Below are positions 53,248-62,964 of a DNA stretch of 64,000 nt, piece by piece. The position numbers and the translations under genes were made by a program. The stretch spans positions 248,001-312,000 of the forward strand of contig NZ_JACRTF010000001.1 of NCBI RefSeq assembly GCF_014385165.1, in the 5' to 3' direction. The notes under the pieces were generated by a model, which was given only the letters and a program-made list of their open reading frames with translations, was not told where the DNA came from and searched no databases. This DNA is from Jilunia laotingensis (lineage in GTDB: Bacteria > Bacteroidota > Bacteroidia > Bacteroidales > Bacteroidaceae). Numbering within the stretch: position 1 is the first letter of the stretch; every line of letters starts with the position of its first letter.

Positions 53248-54306
53248 ATGAAACAATCTATATATTGCACGAAACTGCTATTTATTATAGCAATCATTAT
53301 GTTTACCTCTTGTGAGGAAGATCCCGTTGTGCCCATTGTAAATTGCCGTAACGCAAATCTCCAGATAATCAACAATATTCCTGATAATATTACAGGTTAT
53401 GACATAAGAGATCGTTTCCTGTTTTGTATAGACGAGTGTTTATATATGAAAATAGAATACTATGAAAATATAAACAATGACCGTCCATGGGACAATCAAG
53501 TCATTTATGAGTATAACACAATAACGAATAAATGGACTATAGTATGGTATATATCGTCTATAGAGGTTGAACAGCTACAGAAAGGTGAAAATCCGGATGA
53601 TTGGGAAAAAGCTCAAAAACTTATGGAAATGAGTGAGAGTTTACACAGAAGCCAATGTGGTAACTGTTGCGGTTATAATGGCAAAGGATATATATATGAC
53701 AACAATGGAAGAATGTTGGAATTCAATCCTTTGACAAAAGAAATGACAAGTCATAATAACGCTGATCAATTAGGATACGATGTACGTCTATTCAGCAATG
53801 CTAAAGGAGTTTTTGGATATAGCAAATCTTATAATATACTTTTTCAATATGCCCTTGAAGAACATCAATGGAAAGAGATATCTTCAATATATGAAGATGA
53901 ATTAATCAGATTTTTAAGCGATGGATATCAAACTATAGACAATCCCAATGATGACAAAATCCATGTTTGGACTAATTATTCTAATACTGATTATTCCATT
54001 ACAAGTTATGTTTATCCATATGATATTATAGAAAATAGATATAATATAATACCTCCACATGATTATGGCTGGAATAATTACAGCTATTATAGTTATAATG
54101 ATTATACGGCTGCACTTTTCACTATTAACGGAAAACTTTATAAAGGACTTGGAGATCAGATTTTTTATGAATATAATCCCATTGACCAATCCATAAATTT
54201 AATTGTTGCTGGTACGGAACAATATCACTTTGACTTACCTCTTGCCGTCATTGGAAATAAATTATATTCAATCGCAAGTGACCAATTAGTATCCATAGAA
54301 TTTTAA
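53248..54306 (+). CDS. AT-rich hypothetical lipoprotein, Kelch/propeller-like
   Basis: A 352-residue lipoprotein. The ATG at 53248 gives MKQSIYCTKLLFIIAIIMFTSC, with the lipidated Cys near residue 22; an ATG at 53233 adds five residues. Repeats of the kind VIYEYNTITNKWTIVWY, GYIYDNNGRMLEFNPLTKEM and QIFYEYNPIDQSINLIV suggest a Kelch-like beta-propeller. A CGNCCG motif (SQCGNCCGY) is odd for a propeller and may bind metal or form disulfides. Composition is markedly more AT-rich than the neighbours, with many AAT/TAT codons, suggesting recent acquisition. Family not recognised. Confidence 0.75.
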   Translation: MKQSIYCTKLLFIIAIIMFTSCEEDPVVPIVNCRNANLQIINNIPDNITGYDIRDRFLFCIDECLYMKIEYYENINNDRPWDNQVIYEYNTITNKWTIVWYISSIEVEQLQKGENPDDWEKAQKLMEMSESLHRSQCGNCCGYNGKGYIYDNNGRMLEFNPLTKEMTSHNNADQLGYDVRLFSNAKGVFGYSKSYNILFQYALEEHQWKEISSIYEDELIRFLSDGYQTIDNPNDDKIHVWTNYSNTDYSITSYVYPYDIIENRYNIIPPHDYGWNNYSYYSYNDYTAALFTINGKLYKGLGDQIFYEYNPIDQSINLIVAGTEQYHFDLPLAVIGNKLYSIASDQLVSIEF

Positions 54307-54347
54307 ATTCGATCTAGAAAAACAAACAAATTCTCCCATTATGTGCG

Positions 54348-54396
54348 AAAACGGAAGTATTATAACAGGTTTCAACTGTTATACTTCCGTTTTTTT
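54348..54396 (+). terminator. Strong intrinsic terminator
   Basis: A long stem with a 2-nt bulge: AACGGAAGTAT plus ATAACAG on the left (54350-54367) against CTGTTAT plus ACTTCCGTT (54376-54391), then a run of Ts. It separates the lipoprotein gene from miaA. Confidence 0.9.
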
Positions 54397-54408
54397 CGTT
54401 CTTTTTCC

Positions 54409-54416
54409 TATCTTTG
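54409..54416 (+). promoter_or_regulatory. -7 element of miaA
   Basis: TATCTTTG, 30 bp before the miaA ATG and just after the terminator. The -33 place falls in the terminator's T-run. Confidence 0.5.
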
Positions 54417-54445
54417 TACACATCATTTCATAAAAAAGTCAAGCT

Positions 54446-55366
54446 ATGCCAAACTATGATTTAATCGCTATTTTGGGACCCACCGCTTCAGGGAAAACCC
54501 CCTTTGCTGCTGCACTGGCAGCAGAACTGAATACTGAAATTATCAGCGCTGACTCTCGGCAAATCTATCGCGGTATGGATTTAGGCACAGGCAAAGATCT
54601 GGCAGATTATACTATAAATGGACATTCTATTCCATATCATCTGATCGACATTGCAGATCCGGGTTACAAATATAATGTTTTTGAATTCCAACGGGATTTT
54701 CTCAAAGCATACGAGACTATTAAACAAAAAGGATGCTTGCCCATTGCCTGTGGTGGAACCGGTATGTATCTGGAGTCTGTTTTGAAAGGGTATCGCCTGA
54801 TGCCCGTACCGGAAAATCCTGAACTACGATCGTATTTGGCAGATAAATCATTAAATGAACTGACAGAAATTCTCAGTAAATACAAGACATTACATAATTC
54901 AACGGATATAGATACGGCTAAACGTGCCATACGGGCTATAGAGATCGAGGAATATTATTCTGAACACCCGGTAGACAAGCGGGCGTTTCCACAACTTAAT
55001 AGCCTCATCATTGGAATAGACATTGACCGCGAACAGCGTCGTCAGAAAATTACTCACCGCTTGAGACAACGTCTGGAAGAAGGAATGGTGGAAGAAGTAA
55101 AACACCTTCTTGCCAACGGTATCGCTGCTGAAGATTTAATTTATTATGGTTTAGAATATAAGTATCTGACATTATATGTCACTGGTAAACTGACATATGA
55201 AGAAATGTTCAATCAACTTGAAATAGCCATCCACCAGTTTGCAAAAAGGCAAATGACATGGTTTCGGGGGATGGAACGACGAGGATTTACCATCCACTGG
55301 ATGAATGCTGCAAGTTTAATGGAAGAAAAGATTGCGTTTGTAAAGCAAAAACTCGAAGAGAATTAG
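54446..55366 (+). CDS. miaA: tRNA dimethylallyltransferase MiaA
   Basis: A 306-residue prenyltransferase that puts a dimethylallyl group on A37 of tRNAs reading UNN codons. The P-loop is GPTASGKTPFA (residues 10-20), then SADSRQIYRGMDLGTGK, the substrate motif YHLIDIADPG and CGGTGMYLESVLKGY. The C-terminal part carries QFAKRQMTWFRG. Length is normal. Many Bacteroides carry two miaA genes; a second one is not in this window. Confidence 0.97.
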   Translation: MPNYDLIAILGPTASGKTPFAAALAAELNTEIISADSRQIYRGMDLGTGKDLADYTINGHSIPYHLIDIADPGYKYNVFEFQRDFLKAYETIKQKGCLPIACGGTGMYLESVLKGYRLMPVPENPELRSYLADKSLNELTEILSKYKTLHNSTDIDTAKRAIRAIEIEEYYSEHPVDKRAFPQLNSLIIGIDIDREQRRQKITHRLRQRLEEGMVEEVKHLLANGIAAEDLIYYGLEYKYLTLYVTGKLTYEEMFNQLEIAIHQFAKRQMTWFRGMERRGFTIHWMNAASLMEEKIAFVKQKLEEN

Positions 55367-55443
55367 TATCTTTGAGGTGTGTTCACTATTAAGGACAAAT
55401 AATGAGAGATTAAATGTGATTTCAAAGTAATTCTATAGATGAA

Positions 55444-56370
55444 ATGAGTGTAGAACCAGGAAAATGGGGTGTTATTTACAATCCTAAAGCCGGAACTCGG
55501 AAAGTACAGAAACGATGGAAAGAAATCAAGGAGTACATGGATCTGAAAGGTGTAATGTACGATTATGTACAATCCGAAGGATTCGGATCTGTAGAACGTC
55601 TGGCAGGAATTCTGGCTAACAACGGATATAAAACAATCGTAGTTGTCGGAGGAGACGGTGCATTGAACGATGCAATCAATGGCATCATGCACTCGAATGC
55701 CGAAAATAAAGAAGATATCGCCATCGGCATCATTCCCAATGGAATAGGAAATGACTTTGCCAAGTATTGGGAAATTGGCATGGATTATAAACAAGCTGTC
55801 GATTGGATCATTCATAACCGACGAAGAAAAATCGATGTAGGCTTCTGCAATTTCTACGATGGCGAAACTCATCAACGCCGTTATTTCCTCAATGCCATAA
55901 ACATTGGTTTCGGTGCACGTATAGTGAAAGTGACTGATGGAACCAAACGTTTCTGGGGAGTTAAATATTTATCTTATCTGGCCGCCTTCTTCCTGCTTTT
56001 CTTCGAACGAAATCTGTATAGAATGCATCTCCGCATCAATGATGAACATATTCGGGGGCGCATCATGACCGTTTGTGTGGGAAGTGCATGCGGATATGGT
56101 CAAACCCCGAGTGCAGTACCTTATAACGGGTGGTTAGACGTTTCAGTCATCTATCGCCCGGAACTTTTACAAACCATGTCCGGATTGTGGATGCTGATTC
56201 AAGGACGCATTTTAAATCATAAAGTGGTGAAAAGTTACCGGACAAAAAAGGTAAAAGTATTGCGTGCCCAAAATGCAGCAGTTGACTTGGACGGACGAAT
56301 CCTACCCAAACACTTTCCGCTGGAGATTGGCATTCTACCGGAAAGAACAACGTTGATTATACCGGATTGA
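55444..56370 (+). CDS. Diacylglycerol/sphingosine kinase-like lipid kinase
   Basis: A 308-residue protein with the DAGK catalytic fold: GVIYNPKAGTRKVQKRW near the start and the nucleotide motif VVVGGDGALNDAINGI (GGDGT/A loop), followed by IIPNGIGNDFAKYW. It resembles DgkB, YegS and bacterial sphingosine/ceramide kinases. Bacteroides make sphingolipids, so a sphingoid base or ceramide is a possible substrate, but the sequence alone cannot decide. It lies 18 bp before kdsA. Confidence 0.9.
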   Translation: MSVEPGKWGVIYNPKAGTRKVQKRWKEIKEYMDLKGVMYDYVQSEGFGSVERLAGILANNGYKTIVVVGGDGALNDAINGIMHSNAENKEDIAIGIIPNGIGNDFAKYWEIGMDYKQAVDWIIHNRRRKIDVGFCNFYDGETHQRRYFLNAINIGFGARIVKVTDGTKRFWGVKYLSYLAAFFLLFFERNLYRMHLRINDEHIRGRIMTVCVGSACGYGQTPSAVPYNGWLDVSVIYRPELLQTMSGLWMLIQGRILNHKVVKSYRTKKVKVLRAQNAAVDLDGRILPKHFPLEIGILPERTTLIIPD

Positions 56371-56387
56371 TATAAAAATAATAATTT

Positions 56388-57191
56388 ATGATAGAACAAC
56401 TTAAAAACAATCCTGCCGGTAATTTCTTTCTACTCGCCGGTCCTTGCGTGATTGAAGGTGAAGAAATGGCGATGCGTATCGCTGAAAAAGTAGTAAACAC
56501 CACTGAGAAACTGAAAATTCCCTATGTATTCAAAGGCTCCTATCGTAAGGCAAATCGCTCTCGTCTGGATTCATTCATGGGAATCGGTGACGAAAAAGCA
56601 TTAAAGATATTAAAGAAAGTACATGATACATTCGGAGTACCTACCGTAACAGATATTCATGCCGCAGATGAGGCCGAAATGGCTGCTGAATATGTCGATG
56701 TTCTTCAAATTCCGGCTTTTCTATGCCGACAAACTGATCTTTTGATAGCCGCTGCAAAAACAGGGAAGGTAATAAACATCAAGAAAGGACAATTTCTTTC
56801 ACCGATGGCAATGCAATTTGCTGCCGACAAAGTTATTGAAGCAGGAAATAAAGAGGTAATGCTGACAGAGCGCGGAACGACTTTCGGCTATCAGGATTTG
56901 GTTATTGACTACCGGGGAATCCCAGAGATGCAATCGTTTGGCTTCCCTGTCATTCTGGATGTGACACACTCCTTACAACAACCCAATCAGACCAGCGGAG
57001 TGACCGGAGGTATGCCTCAATTGATCGAGACTGTAGCTAAAGCAGGAATTGCAGTCGGGGCAGACGGTTTGTTTATAGAGACACACGAAAACCCGGCTGT
57101 TGCTAAAAGTGATGGTGCAAACATGCTAAAACTCGACTTACTTGAAGACTTACTGACAAAATTAGTAAGAATTAGAGAGGCAATACTGTGA
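56388..57191 (+). CDS. kdsA: 3-deoxy-D-manno-octulosonate 8-phosphate synthase
   Basis: A 267-residue enzyme condensing arabinose 5-phosphate with PEP to Kdo 8-phosphate for the lipopolysaccharide core. It shows FFLLAGPCVIEGEEMAMRIAEKV, the PEP-site segment FKGSYRKANRSRLDSF, NIKKGQFLSPMAMQFA and FPVILDVTHSLQQPN. It carries AGPCVI with Cys at about residue 19, so it may be of the metal-dependent type; this was not fully checked. Confidence 0.97.
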   Translation: MIEQLKNNPAGNFFLLAGPCVIEGEEMAMRIAEKVVNTTEKLKIPYVFKGSYRKANRSRLDSFMGIGDEKALKILKKVHDTFGVPTVTDIHAADEAEMAAEYVDVLQIPAFLCRQTDLLIAAAKTGKVINIKKGQFLSPMAMQFAADKVIEAGNKEVMLTERGTTFGYQDLVIDYRGIPEMQSFGFPVILDVTHSLQQPNQTSGVTGGMPQLIETVAKAGIAVGADGLFIETHENPAVAKSDGANMLKLDLLEDLLTKLVRIREAIL

Positions 57192-57247
57192 TTAATCTTT
57201 TATTATTACGACAGATATTACAAAACTGATTTTTAAACTTAATAATT

Positions 57248-60070
57248 ATGAAACATTTATTCCGTGGTTTATTCGTCGCAGCAGCTATTATTTGCTGCAG
57301 CTTTCAACAGGCATTTGCACAGCAATTGCCACCCATTCCGGTTGACCCGAACGTACGTATCGGTAAACTTGATAACGGACTAACGTATTACATCCGTAAA
57401 AACGCACTTCCCGAAAACCGTGCCGATTTCTATATCGCTCAAAAAGTGGGTTCTATCCAGGAAGAAGATAACCAACGTGGATTGGCTCACTTCCTTGAAC
57501 ACATGTGCTTCAACGGAACCACACACTTTCCCGGTGATGCATTGAAACAATATCTGGAACGTATCGGTGTTAAATTCGGTGAAAATCTGAACGCATATAC
57601 TTCTGTTGATGAAACAGTCTATAATATTTCCAATGTCCCTGTCACTACCCCAGGTGCTATCGACTCTTGTCTTCTCATTCTTCATGACTGGTCTAATGAC
57701 TTGACACTCGATCCGAAAGAGATAGATAAAGAACGTGGCGTTATCAATGAAGAATGGCGTACACGTATGAGTGCAATGCAGCGTATGCAGGAAAAAGTGC
57801 TTCCTCAAATGTTTGTCGGTACAAAATATGCAAACTGCTTCCCAATTGGTACAATGGATGTAGTTATGAACTTCAAATACCAAACTTTGAGAGATTACTA
57901 TGAAAAGTGGTATCGTCCCGATCTGCAAGGTATTGTTGTCGTAGGTGATATCGATGTAGACGCTATTGAGTCTAAAATTAAGACTATGTTTGCCGATGTA
58001 CCGGCACAACCTAATGCAGCTGAAAGGGTTTACTATCCGGTAAATGATAATAAAGAACCGATTATTATCATCGAACAAGATAAAGAACAACCCCATATCC
58101 AAGCTCTTATTTTCAATAAGCACGAAGCAACTCCTAATGATCAAAAAGGAAATCTTGGATACTTGGTACAATATTATGCCACCAATCTGGTGAGCTATAT
58201 GCTCAATGCCCGTCTGAACGAATTGACTCAAACAGCCAATCCTCCTTTCATCTATGCCGCTACTTATGATGGTGATTTCTTTGTTGCCAAGACAAAAGAT
58301 GCTTTCACAGGCGTAGTGGTCTGCAAAGAAGGTGCTGTAGAAGATGGTATCGCAAGTACATTACGTGAAATAGAACGCGCTCGTCAGTTTGGTTTTACGG
58401 AAACTGAATACAATCGTGCCCGCACTGAATATCTCCGTCATCTTGAATCTGCTTACAACGAACGTGATAAACGTAAGAATGTTGAATATGTAAACGAATA
58501 TGTTCGCCACTTCCTTGACAATGAACCTATTCCCGGAATCGAAGAAGAATATAATATTATTGCAAACCAGGTTGCTCCAAACATACCCGTAGCAGCTTTA
58601 AACTTAATGATTAAAGAGCTAATAACAGATGATAATCAAGTAATTACTATCTTCGGCCCGGAAAAAGAGGGTATCCAAATGCCAACTAAAGATGCTATCT
58701 TAAAAACTCTCAAAGATGTCAAAGCTGAGAAATTGACTGCTTATGTAGACAAAGTATCCGATGAACCGTTAATGGCAGAAAAGCCAAAAGGAGGTAAAAT
58801 CGTTGCAGAAAAAGAAAATCCTCTTTTCGGAACAACAGAACTTACTTTATCTAACGGTGTAAAGGTCATTCTGAAAAAAACAGATTTTAAAGCTGATGAA
58901 ATCCGCATGAAGGGTGTCAGTCTAGGTGGTAGCTCTATATTCCCCGATTCTGAAATAATCAATATCCAATCATTAGATGCAGTCGGAGTAGGTGGCTTAG
59001 GCAATTTCAGCGCTGTAGATTTGGAAAAAGTACTGGCTGGAAAGAAAGCTTCCGTTAATTATGGTATCGGTTCATTGACCGAAACTGTAAACGGAAATTG
59101 TTCTCCGAAAGATCTTGAAACGATGCTACAACTTACTTACTTGACTTTCACTGCTCCTCGTAAAGACGATGACGCTTTTGCTTCTTACAAAAACCGCAGT
59201 AAAGCTTCTCTCCAAAATCAAGAACTGAATCCAAATGTTGCTTTCAGTGATTCTATTCAGGCAACGATCTACATGCATCATCCGAGAGCTATTCAGATGA
59301 AAGCTGATATGATCGATAAAATAGACTATGACAAATTGATGGAAATGTACAAAGATCGTTATAAAGATGCTAGCGATTTCACATTCATCCTCGTAGGTAA
59401 CATTGATATAGCTAAAGATAAGGTATTGATTGCTGAATATTTAGGCGCTCTTCCGGCTACCAACCGCAAGGAAACATTTAGAGACACAAAGATGGAAATG
59501 CGTAAAGGCGTTTATAAAAACGAGTTTATCCGTCAACAGGAAACTCCGAAGGCTTCCGTACTCGTTCTCTATAATGGAGATTGCAAATACAATCAGAAAA
59601 ACGATATCCTGATGAGTATGACCAGTCAAATCCTCGATCTTGTCTATACTGAAAAAGTGCGTGAAGACGAAGGTGGAACTTATGGTGTGTACGTAGGTGG
59701 AAACTTGAATAAATATCCAAAAGAAACAGCTTATTTACAGATCATTTTCGATACAGCTCCTGAAAAGAAAGATAAATTGATGAAAATTATCTTCGCTGAA
59801 GCTGAGAATCTTGCAAAAGAAGGTCCTTCGGAAGCCAATCTTAATAAGGTTAAAGAATATATGCTGAAAAAGCATAAAGAAAACCTGAAAGAAAACGGTT
59901 ATTGGTTGGGCAATATCGACGAATACGTCTTTACAGGTGTAAACATGATGAAAGACTATGAAACTCTGGTGAACAGCATCACAGCAAAAGAAATTCAGAA
60001 ATTTGCTAACGACCTGTTCAAACAGAAAAACGAAGTCGAAGTCAGTATGGTTAGCCCTGAAAAGAAATGA
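57248..60070 (+). CDS. M16 family metallopeptidase (two-half, exported)
   Basis: A 940-residue exported zinc protease (signal peptide ending AFAQ near residue 25). The inverted zinc motif HxxEH is HFLEH in GLAHFLEHMCFNGT (about residues 80-84), with the distal Glu in ERGVINEEW. The second half (about 500-940) repeats the M16 fold without the motif (LSNGVKVILKKTDFKADEI). It is similar to pitrilysin/PqqL-type periplasmic peptidases. Its stop overlaps the next permease gene (ATGA). Confidence 0.95.
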   Translation: MKHLFRGLFVAAAIICCSFQQAFAQQLPPIPVDPNVRIGKLDNGLTYYIRKNALPENRADFYIAQKVGSIQEEDNQRGLAHFLEHMCFNGTTHFPGDALKQYLERIGVKFGENLNAYTSVDETVYNISNVPVTTPGAIDSCLLILHDWSNDLTLDPKEIDKERGVINEEWRTRMSAMQRMQEKVLPQMFVGTKYANCFPIGTMDVVMNFKYQTLRDYYEKWYRPDLQGIVVVGDIDVDAIESKIKTMFADVPAQPNAAERVYYPVNDNKEPIIIIEQDKEQPHIQALIFNKHEATPNDQKGNLGYLVQYYATNLVSYMLNARLNELTQTANPPFIYAATYDGDFFVAKTKDAFTGVVVCKEGAVEDGIASTLREIERARQFGFTETEYNRARTEYLRHLESAYNERDKRKNVEYVNEYVRHFLDNEPIPGIEEEYNIIANQVAPNIPVAALNLMIKELITDDNQVITIFGPEKEGIQMPTKDAILKTLKDVKAEKLTAYVDKVSDEPLMAEKPKGGKIVAEKENPLFGTTELTLSNGVKVILKKTDFKADEIRMKGVSLGGSSIFPDSEIINIQSLDAVGVGGLGNFSAVDLEKVLAGKKASVNYGIGSLTETVNGNCSPKDLETMLQLTYLTFTAPRKDDDAFASYKNRSKASLQNQELNPNVAFSDSIQATIYMHHPRAIQMKADMIDKIDYDKLMEMYKDRYKDASDFTFILVGNIDIAKDKVLIAEYLGALPATNRKETFRDTKMEMRKGVYKNEFIRQQETPKASVLVLYNGDCKYNQKNDILMSMTSQILDLVYTEKVREDEGGTYGVYVGGNLNKYPKETAYLQIIFDTAPEKKDKLMKIIFAEAENLAKEGPSEANLNKVKEYMLKKHKENLKENGYWLGNIDEYVFTGVNMMKDYETLVNSITAKEIQKFANDLFKQKNEVEVSMVSPEKK

Positions 60071-61554
60071 CACTCTTTTACGAATTGCGCAAGCACGGCA
60101 AATTAGCCGCCAAACGTAATCCGATGTATGATAAAAACCGGTTCGGGAAGTACGCCATGTATGCTATGGCGGCTTTCTGGGCAGGCTATCTGATCTTCTT
60201 CGGAACAACGTTTGCCTTTGCTTTCGATACGAACAGCATGGAACCTTACCACATCATGAACAGTGGTTTGATATTCATTCTTGCCCTCGATTTCATATTG
60301 CGCTTTCCGTTACAGAAAACACCGACACAGGAGGTAAAGCCTTACCTCCTGTTACCGGTAAAGCGGAATACGGTTATAGACTTTCTTCTTATACGTTCAG
60401 GCCTTAGCAGCTACAATTTCTTTTGGCTATTTTTATTCGTTCCATTTGCCATTATCACTCTTCCTAAATTCTTCGGCATCTGGGGAGTCATCACTTACTG
60501 TACCGGTATCTGGTTACTGATGGTTTTTAATAACTATTGGTTCTTACTCTGCCGTACATTGATCGGTGAACGTCTCTGGTGGATTTGTCTACCGGTGCTG
60601 GTTTATGGGGGCATTGCTGCCGGACTGCTTATCCCGGACAAAAGTCCGATAGGTGACTTTTTCATCAATTTAGGTGAAGGCTATATCAAAGGTAATCTCC
60701 TTGCATTTGTTGGAACTTTAGTTGCTATCATCATTTTATGGTTCATCAATCGGAAAATGATGGCAGGATTAGTCTATGACGAATTGAATAAAGTAGAAGA
60801 TACTAAAGTAAACGCATCAGAATACAAATTCTTTGAGAAATATGGAGAAGTGGGTGAATATATGCGTTTGGAACTGAAAATGCTACTCCGAAATAAAGTA
60901 TGCAAAAATTCATTACGCATGGTGATCATTGTAGTGGTGGCTTTCAGTCTGATATTAGGATTCACGGATATATACGATGGTACCGGAATGAAAAACTTCA
61001 TCACGGTTTACAATTTCGCCATCTTCGGTATTCTTTTCCTACTTCAGATAATGAGTTATGAAGGTAATTATATTGATGGCCTGATGAGTCGGAAAGAATC
61101 TATCTATTCGTTGCTCCGTGCCAAATATATGTTGTACAGTATCGGAATTCTACTCCCTCTTATTTTAAGTATTCCCGCAATGGTTATGGGAAAAATAGAA
61201 GTGCTGACAGCCTTTTCATGGGCTATATTTACAATAGGCTTTATCTATTTCTGTTTGTTCCAGATGGCTGTTTACAATACGAAAACAGTACCATTGAATG
61301 TAAAGCTAGCCGGTCGTCAGAACACAGGAACAGGATTACAAAACCTGATTAGTTTTGCCACATTCGGCATACCTCTATTGCTCTATGCCGTACTGAAAAT
61401 GACCATTGGCGAAACAGCTACAGCATGGATGTTACTCGCTATTGGCCTAGTATTTATACTCACATCCCGTTTCTGGCTGAAAAATGTATACGACCGGTTT
61501 ATGAAACGGCGCTACAAAAACATGGAAGGATTCAGAGACAGCAGACAGCAATAA
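60067..61554 (+). CDS. DUF5687-family membrane protein (ABC exporter permease-like)
   Basis: A 495-residue polytopic protein of the DUF5687 family with about 10-12 helices, among them FLLIRSGLSSYNFFWLFLFVPFAIITL and LVAIIILWFINRKMM. The ATGA overlap with the M16 gene and the ABC ATPase 96 bp downstream suggest it is that ATPase's membrane partner. The substrate is unknown. Confidence 0.85.
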   Translation: MTLFYELRKHGKLAAKRNPMYDKNRFGKYAMYAMAAFWAGYLIFFGTTFAFAFDTNSMEPYHIMNSGLIFILALDFILRFPLQKTPTQEVKPYLLLPVKRNTVIDFLLIRSGLSSYNFFWLFLFVPFAIITLPKFFGIWGVITYCTGIWLLMVFNNYWFLLCRTLIGERLWWICLPVLVYGGIAAGLLIPDKSPIGDFFINLGEGYIKGNLLAFVGTLVAIIILWFINRKMMAGLVYDELNKVEDTKVNASEYKFFEKYGEVGEYMRLELKMLLRNKVCKNSLRMVIIVVVAFSLILGFTDIYDGTGMKNFITVYNFAIFGILFLLQIMSYEGNYIDGLMSRKESIYSLLRAKYMLYSIGILLPLILSIPAMVMGKIEVLTAFSWAIFTIGFIYFCLFQMAVYNTKTVPLNVKLAGRQNTGTGLQNLISFATFGIPLLLYAVLKMTIGETATAWMLLAIGLVFILTSRFWLKNVYDRFMKRRYKNMEGFRDSRQQ

Positions 61555-61650
61555 ATAGTGATAAGCGCTCATGATTATCTGCCTCACACTATTCACTTTG
61601 TACTTGTCATATATCACATATTACTAATAATAACTAATCATTAAAAAGTC

Positions 61651-62427
61651 ATGATCACAATCCATAACTTGCAAAAGAACTTCGGTGATAAAAAAGCTGT
61701 AGATATTGATAACTATATTATCAATCAAGGTGATATGCTCGGACTGGTTGGAAACAACGGTGCAGGAAAAACCACCCTTTTCCGCCTAATGCTGGATTTG
61801 CTAAAAGCAGATACCGGAAACGTTGTGATTAACGATCTGGATGTCAGCAAAAGCGAAGAGTGGAAGAAAGAGACCGGTGCTTTCATTGACGATGGTTTTC
61901 TGATTGACTATCTCACACCGGAAGAGTACTTTTATTTCATCGGTAAGATGTACGCATTGAAGAAAGAAGAAATAGACGAACGGCTGAAACCATTCGAACG
62001 CTTCATGAACGGTGAAGTAATGGGACAAAAAAAGTTCATCCGTAACTTTTCTGCCGGTAACAAGCAGAAAATAGGAATCATCTCGGCTATGCTGCACTAT
62101 CCGCAACTATTGATTCTGGATGAACCGTTCAACTTTCTTGATCCGAGTTCCCAATCCATCATCAAACACATGCTCAAGAAATACAACGAAGAGCATCACG
62201 CCACAGTAATCATTTCCAGCCATAATCTGAATCACACGGTAGATGTATGTCCACGCATCGCTCTACTCGAACATGGTGTTATCATTCGTGACATTCGTAA
62301 CGAAAACAACTCAGCAGAGAAAGAATTGGAAGCTTATTTCAATGTAGATGTGGACAGTTTTCTCCAAGAGGATGAAATTGAACCAACAGTAACGGAAGAG
62401 CCGGAAGTCTCAGAAACGAAGGAGTAA
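61651..62427 (+). CDS. ABC transporter ATP-binding protein
   Basis: A 258-residue ATPase of the multidrug/antibiotic or CcmA-like group. Walker A is GNNGAGKTTLF near residues 35-45. The signature is degenerate (NFSAGNKQKIG), Walker B is LLILDEPFNFLDP, and the switch region is VIISSHNL. An acidic tail follows (about 235-258). It pairs with the DUF5687 membrane protein; both are part of a five-gene run. Confidence 0.94.
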   Translation: MITIHNLQKNFGDKKAVDIDNYIINQGDMLGLVGNNGAGKTTLFRLMLDLLKADTGNVVINDLDVSKSEEWKKETGAFIDDGFLIDYLTPEEYFYFIGKMYALKKEEIDERLKPFERFMNGEVMGQKKFIRNFSAGNKQKIGIISAMLHYPQLLILDEPFNFLDPSSQSIIKHMLKKYNEEHHATVIISSHNLNHTVDVCPRIALLEHGVIIRDIRNENNSAEKELEAYFNVDVDSFLQEDEIEPTVTEEPEVSETKE

Positions 62428-62433
62428 TTGTAA

Positions 62434-62946
62434 ATGAGAAAAAACTTTTTATATGTATTGACAATATTAGGATTGGTAGTCAGCCTTAGTTCCTGTAGAT
62501 CGGCAGCCCCACGCCTGGACTATAAAGCACTTGCACGTGCTTCGGTTCGTCTTGGAGTAGATATCAGACTAGAAGATAATCATAAACTGTATATCGAAGC
62601 AGCCGAATGGATGGGTGTCCCTTATCGGACAGGTGGTGAATCCAAACGAGGCACTGATTGTTCGGGACTAACCTGCCAAATATATAAAAAGGTGTACCAT
62701 ACTAAATTATCCCGGAATACGGAAGGGCAAAAAAAAGAAAGCAGCAAAGTTGCCAAACGTAACTTGCGTGAAGGCGATCTGGTTTTCTTTACAAGTAGCC
62801 GTTCCGGCCGGAAAGTAGCCCATGTAGGTATATACCTGAAAGATGGGAAATTTATTCATGCCAGTACCAGTCAAGGGGTAATAGTAAGTCGCCTGGACGA
62901 ACCATATTACACTAAACATTGGATATCGGGAGGTCGTCAACGTTAA
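62434..62946 (+). CDS. NlpC/P60 (C40) family lipoprotein peptidase
   Basis: A 170-residue lipoprotein (lipobox LSSC, Cys near 21). The C40 catalytic triad is visible: Cys in GTDCSGLTCQIY (about residue 70), His in HVGIYL and His in FIHAS. It probably cuts cell-wall peptide stems (gamma-glutamyl-diamino acid linkages). It lies 6 bp after the ABC ATPase gene, so co-transcribed. Confidence 0.95.
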   Translation: MRKNFLYVLTILGLVVSLSSCRSAAPRLDYKALARASVRLGVDIRLEDNHKLYIEAAEWMGVPYRTGGESKRGTDCSGLTCQIYKKVYHTKLSRNTEGQKKESSKVAKRNLREGDLVFFTSSRSGRKVAHVGIYLKDGKFIHASTSQGVIVSRLDEPYYTKHWISGGRQR

Positions 62947-62964
62947 TCACTAAAAAATAGGATC

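Noticed and set aside
57380..58231. Long open frame of 283 codons on the minus strand
   Set aside because: It lies fully antisense within the M16 peptidase gene, whose protein is clearly recognisable; the antisense product has no known family.
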